64,000 bases of DNA from Halichoerus grypus (Eukaryota > Chordata > Mammalia > Carnivora > Phocidae), in the NCBI RefSeq assembly GCF_964656455.1, contig NC_135713.1, positions 187,234,187 through 187,298,186 on the forward strand. The letters are read 5' to 3'. A program made the translations under genes and the position numbers. Each line of letters begins with the position of its first letter. Within the stretch, counting starts at the first letter, position 1. Of the stretch, positions 11,986-24,359 are shown one piece after another. The notes under the pieces are model-generated. The model saw nothing but the letters and a program-made list of their open reading frames with translations, did no database searches and had not been told where the DNA came from.

Positions 11986-12129
11986 CCTTCACTAGATTTT
12001 AAACTCCCATAGGGCAATTCTTGTATTTTGTCCACTTTTATACCCTCAGCATCAACAGCAATCTCATGCACGTAGAAAGTACTTAACAAACATTTGCTGA
12101 CTGAATTAGTGATAAAAAAATATAAAAGA

Positions 12130-13545
12130 AAAAAGTCCATTTATAATAATATTAAAAACTATAAAGTATGAAGAAATCAAACTAACAAAAACTGTGTAAA
12201 ATCTTAAAGGAAGAACTCTATACAAATGTGCTGAAAAAAGCTAAATATGTATAATGCTCATGAATGGGAAAGAAAATATTATGAAGTTATGAATTGCCCC
12301 AAATTAATGTATAAGGCCAATTAATCAGAATTGTGGTACTGGCAATAAAAAATAGATGGAAGAAACAGAACCCAGTTCAAAAACAGACCTCTGAATTCAT
12401 TTAATTAGTTTTATGTTACAAATGGCATTTCAAAACCAGTGGGGAGAAGATGAACTAAACCATGTTAGGACAACTGGGTATCCATATGGGGGAAAAGTTA
12501 ATTTAGAACCCTATCTTACAGGGGCGCCTGGGTGGCTCAGTCGTTAAGCGTCTGCCTTCAGCTCAGGTCATGGTCCCAGGTCCTGGGATCGAGCCCCACA
12601 TCGGGCTCTCTGCTTGGCGGGAAGCCTGCTTCTCCCTCTCCCACTCCCCCTGCTTGTGTTCCCTCTCTTGCTGTGTGTCTCTGTCAAATAAATAAAATCT
12701 TAAAAAAAAAAAAAAAAAAAAAAGAACCCTATCTTACAAAATAAACTTCAGGTAGATTAAAAACTTAGATTAAAAAAATTTTTAATGTGACAAAATATGG
12801 AAGAATATTTATAATCTTGGGATAAGGGACACCTTTTTTATATAAACACAAAAAGCAAATATAAGCAAAGAGACAATCCCACTCAATGAAAATCTTTGCA
12901 AATATTTAAGTAGACAAAGGGCTAGTATTCAATATCAGGAATGCCTAGGGGGATTAAAAAAAAAAGACAACCCAATTTTTAACACTTGACAAAGGATAAA
13001 ATAGGCAATCTATGGAAGAAATAAAAGTGTTCAATATAAAACATCAAAGACAAAACAGGAAGACACTCAACTTCAGTAGTAATGACAAGAATACAAAATA
13101 AAGCAATAAAATATAATTTTTCCTCTGTCAACAAAAAATTTTAAAGTTGGGAAACATCATCATGTGTTAGTGAAGATATGAAGAAACAAGTTCACTCATA
13201 TACTATGGGCCAAAACATAAATTTGGAAGGCAATCTGACAATATTTAATAAACCTAAAAAACAGATTCCCTATGACCCCAAAATCCTTCTCCTTGGTATT
13301 TGCCATAAAGGAACACTTGCACATACACACCAGAAGGCCTATATGGGTACTAGACCATTTGTCGCATTTTTGTTTACAATGCCAAGGAGAAAACCTAAAG
13401 GTCCATTAACAGCTAGCTTTATAAACTAGAATATTCATAGAATACTATGTAGCTGTTAAAAGAAATACATCTACAGATCTAATAGGACATACTATAGTTA
13501 AAATTACAGAATGACAGACACAGTATGAGACTCATTATGTAAACA
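12130..13545 (+). mobile_element. Old L1-type (possibly HAL1) fragment
   Basis: A-rich strand with decayed ORF2-like sequence (AACTATAAAGTATGAAGAAAT; later TTTGTTTACAATGCCAAGGA and TATGTAGCTGTTAAAAGAAAT). Broken by the SINE at 12521. Subfamily uncertain. Confidence 0.6.
12521..12722 (+). mobile_element. CAN-SINE
   Basis: Long A tail, exact target AGAACCCTATCTTACA on both sides. A young copy. Confidence 0.9.
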
Positions 13546-13581
13546 CAGAGAAAACTAATGCTATATAAAAGCATAATAAAA

Positions 13582-13769
13582 GGCGTGCCTGGGTGGCTCA
13601 GTCCGTTAAGCATCTGCCTTCGGCTCACTCATGATCTCAGGGTTCTGGGATCGAGCCCCACATCAGGCTCCCTGCTCAGTGGGGAGTCCACTTCTCCCTC
13701 TCCCTCTGCCCTCCCCATGTTTGAGCTCTCTCTCTCAAGTAAATAAATAAATAAAATCTTAAAAAAAAA
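13582..13769 (+). mobile_element. CAN-SINE
   Basis: Complete copy with AAATAAATAAATAAAATCTT tail. Confidence 0.87.
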
Positions 13770-14358
13770 GTGAGAAATAATGTAAACACCTTAGAAAATG
13801 ATGTTTCTTTGTACTTTATATTAAAAACATTTTGATTATACTAAACCTACCTAATCTTTTATCTAGAAATGTTTGTTTGTTCATAAAATACTATATCCAA
13901 AATTGTTATTATTTTAACTCAACAGTAGCATATTGCTACTTTTCATCTTTAACAACACACTATGTGAAATTGAGTAAAATGCTGCCCGGACTTTGTAAGT
14001 CAAACCGAAGAACAAAACTTGCAAAAAGGCTTAATATGAAGCTTCATAAACTTATATTCAAAGGTTCTACAAATACTTATTAAACTGTTTTAATATCTCA
14101 CTCCTAGTCTTCATGAAGAAGAATTATAGTAAAGAAGGTAATCAGATTAGTTTTACTAGACCATATGGATTATATACTAACAGCTTTTGGTCCAACTATA
14201 ATTTACACAGGTACCTTGGTATTTTTTACACAGAGTATTTGTTCATGGCTGTTTAAAAGAGTTATTTAAGTTGGCTAGTAAGTACGGCTAATAAGCCAAA
14301 GTACAGGTTCTATTCCCATACTCTGCAATCCCCCCACACAATTAACTTTGCTCAATTC

Positions 14359-14507
14359 TTTTTTATTTATTTATTTATTTATTTGACAGAGAGAGACACA
14401 GCGAGAGAAGGAACACAAGCAAGGGGAGTGAGAGAGGGAGAAGCAGGCTTCCCGCTGAGGAGGGAGCAGGACCCTGGGATCATGACCCGAGCCCACCCAA
14501 GTGCCCC
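14359..14507 (-). mobile_element. CAN-SINE, antisense, internally deleted
   Basis: Exact flanking target TAACTTTGCTCAATTCT. About 40 bases of the tRNA-related part are missing. Confidence 0.87.
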
Positions 14508-15429
14508 TAACTTTGCTCAATTCTATGGCCACAAACTCAAGTGTTAAATCAGTTCTAACCAACATCTCATAAATGCCTGTTATGGATCAAAAGAGGAATG
14601 AGGAATACATTGTCCAAAACAACTCATTCTTAGCATACACTAGAGACAAGTATAACAGACTTCAAGTCAACTGGATTAAAGTTCTGGCTTTTATACTTAG
14701 CTATTTAATGTTGGGAAAATAACAGCCTTTCAGAGCATCTGCTTTCTTATCTATAAAATAGCAGAGAAATATCCTCCATCTAACACACAAGATTTTTTTT
14801 AAGTTCAAATGAAATCATAAATAGGAACATGTTCTTTAATATGTAAAATGCTATGTTAGTTACTTGAGAAATTCAAATATCTCTCCTACTGAAGGGGGGG
14901 CGGTGAGCAGGATGCCCTATATATATGAGGGTCAGCATTATGCAGTCATTCATAAATTCCTTAACGAGACTTATTATTTATTGCCTGAAAAACAAATGGA
15001 GCACCAATGTATAACTACAAAATTTATAATGAATTCCTGGAACTACTGCTCAAAGAGTTACTTTCCTGTTACTTTTTCTAACCTTGTTCAATTTCTGTTT
15101 AAATCTCAGAGGAATGTCCGACTTTAGCAAGGAGCTGTTACTCTGATTAGCTCTACCATTAGTTGGTGTCACTGTTTTGTTTCCCTAAAGATGGGTCAGC
15201 AAACCCAAAGAAATTACTAAGAAAAACCTATCTTTTCCCTTGGTCCTCTCCTGTAAAAATGCAGAGAATGTCACAGAAAAGGATAAGTAATTCATACTTG
15301 CATTTTTAAGAGTTCACATGTGACAGTAAAGTGCTAATATTTTTAAAAGCAGGGTCAATGGGTTTTGTTTTCTTTTAAAAGCACTGTGAATGCTTTTCAT
15401 GAAATTGGTTCTCCCATACCTCTAACACT

Positions 15430-15560
15430 GCATTTACCAGAACCCACTAATTATCTTTCTTACTAACTAGACTACAAACTCCCTGAAGCAGAGACAATGT
15501 TTTAGAGCGGCTTTGTACCTTTAACACCTATCAGTATCTGACACACAGATGGTAGTTACT
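15430..15560 (+). mobile_element. L2 3' fragment
   Basis: ACTACAAACTCCCTGAAGCA followed by a decayed 'tatctgacacacagatgg' end is typical of the L2 terminus. Confidence 0.55.
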
Positions 15561-15840
15561 TTTGAATAGTACTGAACTCCTACCAGCAGTGTACCTTGGT
15601 TTTCTATACTGAGATTTTTCTGAGCCTAGACAAGGTCAGATAAGCTTTCCTGAGCTCCCAGATGTTTTTTGTAGCTTGAGAGGCTGTATAGTGCGTTCTG
15701 GTTGTTTCACTGGTGAAACTGAATGTATCTGATCATGTAAAACATACAAGTTATAAAATAACTATTTTAGGTGCTGGACATTAGATACTGTATCTTGTTT
15801 CTAGGACTAAAACATCTATGATAGGATAGAAACCTGATAG

Positions 15841-16033
15841 GGCGCCTGGGTGGCTCAGTTGGTTAGGCGACTGCCTTCGGCTCAGGTCATGATCCTGGAG
15901 TCCCGGGATCGAGTCCCACATCGGGCTCCCTGCTCGGCAGGGAGTCTGCTTCTCCCTCTGACCCTCTCATGCTCTCTCTGTCTCATTCTCTCTCTCAAAT
16001 AAATAAATAAAATATTAAAAAAAAAAAAAAAAA
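15841..16033 (+). mobile_element. CAN-SINE
   Basis: Target AGGATAGAAACCTGATAG at 15823-15840 and 16034-16051. Confidence 0.9.
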
Positions 16034-16694
16034 AGGATAGAAACCTGATAGAAGGCGTACTGATTGTAAGATGTCAAATTCATGGTATTTTAAATCTATT
16101 TCTCCATGGAGTTCAGGTTGCAAATACAAGCTACCTTTGTATCCCTTATCCCAGTATTTCTTTAACAGAAATTTACATCATTGTCTCTAAGGGAACTTCT
16201 GAAACTTGCATGCCAGATCCAACAGTTTTAAGGGGTCAGTATTGGGCAAAAACTTCACTGATGATTCTAATAGATTTTCAGGTTCTTCCTTATTCATTTC
16301 TACTATGTCATTCAGTTTCTATAAATGAAATTTAGTTTCACTTATTCCTCCTTAATAATGTCCACTTAACTCAGGGATTACTATTAGAAAGAGTTTTAGG
16401 TTTATCTTTTTTTTTAAACTGAGCTATAACTGACATACATCATATAAGGTTTCATCTTTAACATTAATCTAATTTGTATTAAGTTAGGGAAATACACATT
16501 GGAAATCTTATTTTAGAGGTCTAAAGACAAAGAGAGGTAAGTGGTTTCTCCGAGGGCTCAGTCTAAGTTCACAATAGTGCCAACAGTAGGTCTCTTGAGA
16601 TCTTGACTCCTATTATTTGGCCAAACTTTTCTGTCTGGCCCAGAGACTGATGAGCTCAGATTAAATTTATGTCACTTAGGACCTATAATCCATA

Positions 16695-16802
16695 TTTGAG
16701 GCATATAATCTAAATACAATTATTCTTTCTTTTGAGGCATATAATCTAAATACAATTATTCTTTCTTTTGAGGCATATAATCTAAATACAATTATTCTTT
16801 CT
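16695..16802. repeat. 36-bp tandem repeat, three copies
   Basis: Three identical, adjacent 36-base units starting TTTGAGGCATATAATC at 16695, 16731 and 16767. No similar sequence immediately on either side. Confidence 0.95.
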
Positions 16803-17639
16803 TAAGGAATTTTTGACCTCGGTGAAACTGCATTTTTTGTTGTTGTAGAGATCTAGGTTTGGGAAACTTCTTTTGTGTACCCATCAGCTGTGACTAAGAA
16901 TACTATTAAGTCCCTTATCTTCCTGAAGTTACATTCATGAGAATATGTTAGGAAAGTTATAGAATTAAATAAATGTTTTAACTTATCGAAGGAGAATTCC
17001 AGAACAGGTCAGGTTTCTTTTCCACAAATGGGTTGCAGAAATAAGTTAGCATGTGATTTTTTTTCAACATGGGCTTCTTTACATGAAGGATGTGAACAAT
17101 TTTCAAAAAACTAGTAAGGATGAGTGTGGGGAAAGGTTATTAGCAATGCAGAGTTCTTTTTCAAAAATGAATACATCTCTACTTGTCTGAGTTCAGTCAT
17201 GCCATAGCTTTATTTTCCACAAATCAGGGAAGGAAGAATGACCGGTTTCTGGGTAAAAGCTGACTGATCTAGTGTTTTAAATGTCAACTTACAATTTAGT
17301 GCCAGATTCTCATCTTAGGAGGCATTTACCCACATTTGCCTAACCATGAATAGAATAACGGTTGCAGTATAAAACTCCAGACTAAAACACTGCTAAATTA
17401 CTACTCTTCAACTACACAGATTAAAATTCATAGGTGTTCCTGTTTAATAAATCCAATATATAAAACTGAATCAGATGAATAACGAGGTAATTAGTTACAT
17501 TCTTTCCTTTGGAATAGAATTTTTCCTTTAAATAGTAAATTCCTTTAAAACATTTAAAATAATGATTTATAAAAAGTCTAATTAAAAACACTTCTACTCC
17601 ACAAAGTAATACGAGAGTCATCATTTACTGAGTGCTTAT

Positions 17640-17890
17640 TGTGTGGTGGATTCCACAGAGTAATATAATAATAGGCATTATTTATTGAGCCCTTATTGTT
17701 CAGTAGACAACTTGCTAAGTGCTATGCAAACATTATAGAATTAAATCCCCACAATCCAGTGAAGTAGGCATTATACCCATTTTAGATATTGAAAATCTGA
17801 GATTCAGAGAGATTAAATAACTTGCCCAAGCTCACATAGATGGTAGGGGGCAAAGCCAGGGTTCAAACTCAGACTTCAGAGTTTGACTCA
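17640..17890 (+). mobile_element. MIR element
   Basis: Nearly complete MIR: CATTATTTATTGAGC, TTGCTAAGTGCTATGC, ACCCATTTTAGATATTG, then AACTTGCCCAAGCTCACATA and AGGGTTCAAACTCAGAC. Confidence 0.85.
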
Positions 17891-18535
17891 GAGCTCAGAC
17901 AAAGCTAATGCTCTTAAATAGATTCTCTCCATATAAATATATAAATTCCATATACCCTAAGAAACTGAGTCACAGCACACTAAACTCCAGGATATCATAC
18001 AATCATTATATCCGTTCTTCACTCCTTTGGCAAAGGTGTTCATTTGGACAGATATACACCAGTTTGTTTTTTCCTTCTTCAAGTGTCTACCTCCACTTCT
18101 ATCATAATTCAGAGCAAAAACAAGCAGGAATCCAAAGGAGAATATGGGTTAAGATCACACAGACTGTTCTGTCTTTATTAGCAGTTGTAAGCAAAGAAAT
18201 GTAAGAACACTGGCCATAAACTGAATAATCTCTAATCTGCAGCAAATTGGGGGATTTATTTATAGAGAATCACAGAATTTCTATGCTAGAAAGGAACTTA
18301 CAATTGCAGTAATGGAGGTCCAGAAAAGACATATAGATACCAGTACACACATACACATTGCTATATACATATTATTATATATACATATAATGCATTTATA
18401 AAATATATGTATGTAGTACTTATTTCATAGTTCAAAACGGTATTATTTCCATTTGTAAAATCCTTAAGACATAGACTTAACACTTTCATCCTCTTTTTAC
18501 TCAAATTAATTTCAAAATTAGAACATTAAAATATA

Positions 18536-18722
18536 GGGCGCCTGGGTGGCTCAGATGGTTAAGCGTCTGCCTTCGGCTCAGGTCATGATCCCAGAGTCCT
18601 GGGATCGAGTCCCGCATCAGGCTCCCTGCTCCTTGGGAGCCTGCTTCTCCCTCTGCCCCTCTCTCTGTCTCTCTCTGTCTCTCTCGGTCTCTCATGAATA
18701 AATAAAATCTTTAAAAAAAAAA
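18536..18722 (+). mobile_element. CAN-SINE
   Basis: Exact target AGAACATTAAAATATA on both sides. Confidence 0.9.
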
Positions 18723-19530
18723 AGAACATTAAAATATATAAATGATCTGGTTCAAAAAATAAGATGACAAAGAATGATTTAAAAACAAAACAAACAAAAA
18801 TAACATGACAAAAAAAGGATTATATTCTAACAGAGAACTCTCGAAAACTTTGCAGCTACCATTTACAGTTAACATTAAATTGTTAATTTGCAGGCAACTG
18901 CAAATCCTTTCTTTTCTTTTTCTTCTCCCCACCCACCTTGAAAGAGGAGAAAAGAAAACAAAAAAACATAACAAAACTGGCTCTTTGTTGGTAAACTGCA
19001 ATTCAGTATACACAGAATTGGGAATGACCTTCCCTGGGCCTGAACTGTCAATCAAGGGTTGCATATGCATAAGAATAGGTACTCTATATTTAAAAACCTG
19101 CCCTAATCTAGATATTTTACTATTTTCTTTTTGCCGGTCTTCCCTGCCACATAAATCACCTCATTCTGCAGATAGTAAAGCAAACTCGAAGCACCCAGAA
19201 TAGCTATACCTAGGGCTTCTTCTTATTATTGCAAATTATAAGTAAAACTGAAAATGCTTTTCCATTTTTTACTTTTAAACAATTATGAAAATTATATCTG
19301 CCTGCATCCTCTATTTGATAAGGAAGTCACACTAACCAACAAATACCCTAATAGTTGGCATATCTGATTATATAAAATCAGGCAGGCATTTGAATTATTG
19401 CTAACTTTCAGCCCCATGTTGTTAGATATGATTTCTGTCTTAGCACCAAAGTAATGCATAAGATCAATCTGCAACTTGCTTTCATGGTATTCTATTACCT
19501 TTTTAGTTTTTACTAGAAATTCCTGGGACA

Positions 19531-19729
19531 GGGGCACCTGGGTGGCTCAGTTGTTAAGCGTCTGCCTTGGGCTCAGGTCATGATCCCAGGGTCCTGGGAT
19601 CGAGCCCCACATCGGGCTCTCTGCTCCACGGGAAACCTGCTTCTCCCTCTCCCACTCCCCCTACTTGTGTTCCCTCTCTCGCTGTGTCTCTCTCTGTCAA
19701 ATAAATAAATAAAATCTTAAAAAAAAAAA
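19531..19729 (+). mobile_element. CAN-SINE
   Basis: Target AAATTCCTGGGACA before and after. Confidence 0.9.
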
Positions 19730-20649
19730 AAATTCCTGGGACAAAATTCAAGGGCAAAAATGGAAGAAGACATTGCCAATATATGTTTCATAATTGACTA
19801 AATTCTTGTCTACCATGATTTAATTGGTTTAACCTCATAGCAACTTAAGACACTGAGCAAAAAATTACATTTCCACCTGATTACAACTGTCAGATATGAG
19901 GCTTATTACATCCAAGAGAATATCATAAAATCAAATTAGAGGAAAAATGATTAGGGAATAGAGGTTACTTAACCTACTGCTATTAACTCATATGTGCTGA
20001 AAATGAATATCCAGCAAAGCCATTCTTTTAACAGAAAGTCTTCAAAAGCTAATGCAAATATGTTTTGGATTTATTTACATTTGAATACATACCTTCATTT
20101 TTAAAAGTTATATAATTAAGCAAGATGAATCAAGCACAAATACCACTGCACAGTTCAATACCACCACCTATTCTTAGTTGTTACTAAGTTAAAATCTTTT
20201 ATCAAATGGGTCCAATGCACTAAGACATAAAACTGTAAGACCAAGTTGTATGCCTTCATTTTCCTGAGTCAATTTTCGGATACGGGTCTGATCTAAGAAT
20301 CCATCAAGTCTGGAAGACCAAGTAGGAAAACAGTATAAAGACAACTACGCACAAGCAGCTAAATTTGGTCAGTTTAAGGGCATTCTTTCTTCTTCCTCCC
20401 TCCCTTGGATTTTCCTGGTGTAACGGAATATTTTATTTTGAACATCTAAAAATACCCTTCCAAAACCACAGTACTAGTTAAATTACCGAAAATTTTAATT
20501 CAGTTCCCAATCTGCCACCAGTTGGGAACCTGTAATCTAAGGGCTGGGAATGGAATCCCTGGCCTGTAACAAAAGTACTTAATAATTTGCAAGAAAAACA
20601 TGACCAAGATTTGAAAAGAGACACTTGGGAGATAAAAATAGAAGGATTT

Positions 20650-20843
20650 CATTTTTTAAAATATTTTTATTTATTTGTCGGGGTGTGGGGGGAAGAGAGC
20701 ATAAGCAGAGAGACTGGCAGGCAGAGGGAGAAGCAGACTCCCTGCTGAGCAAGGAGCCCATGTGGGACTCGATCCCAGGACCCTGGGATCATGACCCAAG
20801 CCAAAGGCAGACGCTTAACCAACTGAGCCACCTCGGTGTCCCC
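20650..20843 (-). mobile_element. CAN-SINE, antisense, diverged
   Basis: Target AATAGAAGGATTT. Contains an unusual GGGGTGTGGGGGG block. Confidence 0.85.
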
Positions 20844-21040
20844 AGAATAGAAGGATTTTAGACATTAAGATTAAAAAGTGATATCAACACTAACAGCTAA
20901 AACTGACAAATGACCTAAAACATAAGAATATAAAAATTTAAAAGTGTAAATACTTCTAAACACTTCTAATACTGATTCAATGAATGAAAATCTTCGATGC
21001 AGAAACAGATTACAGCTAAGAAATAAGAATGCATGACTTA

Positions 21041-21233
21041 GGGGCGCCTGGGTGGCTCAGTTGGGTTAAGCGACTGCCTTCGGCTCAGGTCATGATCCTG
21101 GAGTCCCGGGATCGAGTCCCACATCGGGCTCCCTGCTCGGCAGGGAGTCTGCTTCTCCCTCTGACCCTCTCATGCTCTCTCTGTCTCATTCTCTCTCTCA
21201 AATAAATAAATAAAATCTTAAAAAAAAAAAAAA
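21041..21233 (+). mobile_element. CAN-SINE
   Basis: Target AAGAATGCATGACTTA on both sides. Nearly identical to the copy at 15841. Confidence 0.9.
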
Positions 21234-21337
21234 AAGAATGCATGACTTAAATATCAAGAACACACTTCGTAAAGTTTTTGCCAAATTAAAAAATTTTAAC
21301 AATGGAAAACAATTTTCAATATGTAATGATTTATCTT

Positions 21338-21537
21338 GGGGCGCCTGGGTGGCTCAGTCGTTAAGCATCTGCCTTTGGCTCAGGTCATGATCTCAGGGTC
21401 CTGGGATCGAGCCCCACATCGGGCTCCCTGCTCGGCGAGAAGCCTGCTTCTCCCTCTCCCACTCCCCCTGCTTGTGTTCCCTCTCTCGCTGTGCCTCTCT
21501 CTGTCAAATAAATAAATAAAATCTTAAAAAAAAAAAA
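21338..21537 (+). mobile_element. CAN-SINE
   Basis: Target ATGTAATGATTTATCTT on both sides. Near-consensus. Confidence 0.9.
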
Positions 21538-21655
21538 AATATGTAATGATTTATCTTATGTAGACTGCAGAAGGAAACATATGTTGATTTTTAAATAATG
21601 AGTTACTACAGTAAGTACATGATACAACATACCATGCTTCAAAAGGTAAAAGGGA

Positions 21656-21852
21656 GGGACACCTGGGTGGCTCAGTCAGTTAAGGGACTGTCTTAGGCTC
21701 AGGTCATGATCCCAGGGGCTTGGGATCGAGCCCCACATCGAGCCCCACATCGGGCTCCTTGCTCAGCAGGGAGGCTGCTTCTCCCTCTCCCTCTGCTGCT
21801 CCCCCTGCTTCTGCTCTCTCTCTCAAATAAATAAAATCTTTTTTAAAAAAGG
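21656..21852 (+). mobile_element. CAN-SINE
   Basis: Contains an internal duplication of CGAGCCCCACAT. Confidence 0.87.
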
Positions 21853-22989
21853 GTAAGAAGGACCCATAATTATACAATAAACATCAATAACACTATTTAA
21901 AAAACACACAGATTGTCTGAATGGGCCCAAAAAGCCTAAACCTCTAATTTGGACCTTGTATAATATTAGATAACTGCTTTCAAACTAATCTCTAAAGTGT
22001 TAAATACAAAATCCCTTACTTTTACTAGTTCTCTTTCCCATTGCAAGGTTTTTCAAATAGAATGAAACAAATGGCTGTCAAACACTGGAAAAACGTATAA
22101 CATTTTCCACGAGTACCAATTAGGAAAAGATGGTCATTTACTATGCCAAATGTAGAAGATAAAACCTTACAGGAGAAAAAAGGTAATTACTGCAGCCTTA
22201 GCAGTACTGTGCAACTCTGCCCACAAACTTTAACAATATTGGAGTTGCTGTTTTAGAAGAAACAGCCAAGGAAATGTGGTCCTCTGCTTTTATTTTAAAA
22301 ATTACAGATTCAAAAAAAAATTGACAGATTCATAGGATTTTGGAACAAAAGGAACCGAAACAATTGATTCTAATTTCTTTGTTTTGCAAAGGAGGGAAAT
22401 GACCAAACTGGAGAAAAACTGGAGAAATAAAAAGAAATGACCAAAGTTATAGTTAATTGGTGGCAAAAATCAAGATTAACTAACATTCAGTTCTTTCAAC
22501 TCCCAATGCAGTATATTCTTTCTGCCATACCATATTTTATGATTTTTCTTATTTTGGACAAACTGACTTAATAAAATGAAGCAGGCAAGTAAGTATTACA
22601 ATTTAATCTTACAGGCTGTAATATTATACATTTATCAAAGCAGCAGTGAGATGTAATGAGAAAACAATAATGAACAGGGATTCAAAGTATCCAAATTGGA
22701 ACTTATCATTTCCTATGTGAATCTTAACATTCCCAGGCCCTGATTAAACTGTAAATAGTTATCTGTGATGTCGGTTAATGTTTTCACAATAGATAATGCT
22801 AGACTTTTTAATGAACCCAAATAAGACAGAAACGTCCCCCCAGTATCATCTTATGATGGAGCTACTAAGAGAATGATGAAATGGAGAGGCTTTACTGAAA
22901 AAAAATCTAAACTTAAGATTCAAGGGCTACCTTAGATTATTTATACATGTCTGTCACGAATCTCACCGAGTGTTAAGATAACACACATA

Positions 22990-23167
22990 GAGGCACCTGG
23001 GTGGCTCAGCTGATTAAGCATCCAACTCCTCATTCTAGCTCAGATCATGATCTCAGGGTTGTGAGATTGGGTCCTGAGTGAAGCTCCACACTGGGCATGG
23101 AGCCTGCTCCTGCTTAAGATTTTCTCTCTCTCCCTCTGCCCCTACCCCCTCTAAAAATTTTTTAAAA
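22990..23167 (+). mobile_element. CAN-SINE, diverged
   Basis: Older copy. Flanks resemble GATAACACACA and GGTAACACACT. Confidence 0.83.
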
Positions 23168-23354
23168 AGGTAACACACTATTATAGTACTTCAAATGAAG
23201 AACAACTTCATTCTTGATAGCAAAGACAAAATAAAATATACTGGATGAAGAAATTTAGGAAAGTTCTTGCCCACACATTTTATGGGCTTTTATGCTATGT
23301 TATGCTAAAAACAGAGCAGAATAACAGAGTGAAGTTAAAAAAAAAAAAAAAAAA

Positions 23355-23490
23355 AAGGCAGGTTGGAATCTTGGCTCCGCCACTTACTAGCTGTGCAACT
23401 TGAGCACTTCTTAAGCCCTAGCTTTCCTCAACTGTAAAACAGAATTGTGAGAATTAGAAGTAACTGAGGTAAAACATCTAGCTCAGTGCC
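23355..23490 (+). mobile_element. MIR element
   Basis: TCTTGGCTCCGCCACTTACT, then AGCTGTGCAACTTGAGCA and CTCAACTGTAAAACAG, with GTGCCTGGCATG at the end. Confidence 0.75.
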
Positions 23491-24318
23491 TGGCATGCAG
23501 GATTCAGTAACAATTATTAAGTCTGCAAGGAAATTATCAAAATTTGCCACAAAACAATGTATACTGTAAGTAATGTAATAAAAAGTATTTAGATGAAGAA
23601 TTTCAACTGAGAGACACATTAATCAGCACTCATTATATTAGCTTATAAGGGTTATTTTTGTGGAAAGTTAATGTCAAAGTGATACAGCAAAGAACAACAA
23701 TATTTTCATCATCTCTGTATCTCTTTAACTCTTTTACCCAACTATCATCTACTTTGGCTATTCTACAGGATGCTACATATCTGGCTAACAAGTACTCTAC
23801 TCCCTTTATTTTAACTTTAAATTTTTTTCTACAGCTCCAGATCTGAGCATGAGATTTAAAGTATGTGGCCTGAAGTTACAACATCCAAAAGCATAATGCA
23901 CATAATATTCCTTATAATGAATGAACTATAGAAAGATAAACTTTAGTTACCTTCCACCCAGAAAAAAAATGTGACCAAGAAAAAGAAAACAATTATTTCA
24001 CTTTCTGTATTAACCATAATTTGACATGACTTATTATTTGCTACAAAAATTTCCTCCCCTCACAAAAATTCTCAGGGATTGGCTATCTACTTACAATCAT
24101 AAAATTATCAGTCCTTTAAAAACCATTCTGTAATTTTGAGAATTAAAAAAATAACTTGATGTAAATATTTTCGACATGAAAAGACTGCTTTATTTTGTCT
24201 ACATGTTTTATCCATTGAAACTAAATATTTAAAATGTTTTCAATGAATTAGCAGTAAGTTTACTACTTCATAAGAGACCTAACAGTTTATTGTTTTACTA
24301 CTTGTAAATTAGGTCAGT

Positions 24319-24359
24319 AAAGAGGTAAATGGGGGAAAAAAAAAAAAAAGAGGTAAATG
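24319..24359. mobile_element. Poly-A-only insertion with target-site duplication
   Basis: The 13-base direct repeat AAAGAGGTAAATG (24319-24331 and 24347-24359) brackets just GGGG plus a run of A. It looks like a minimal retroinsertion: tail plus four bases. Confidence 0.6.

Larger units (their letters stand above)
11000..12115 (+). mobile_element. L2 (LINE-2) 3' portion
   Basis: Decayed L2 with ATGATCTGCCCTGC, CCACAGTGACCTACC, and a 3' end reading CCCATAGGGCAATTCTTGT then CTTAACAAACATTTGCTGA. Interrupted by antisense SINEs at 11472 and 11796. Confidence 0.75.

Noticed and set aside
18805..19203. 132-codon plus-strand frame with a 113-codon antisense partner
   Set aside because: AT-rich intronic sequence with no family signature or splice signals.
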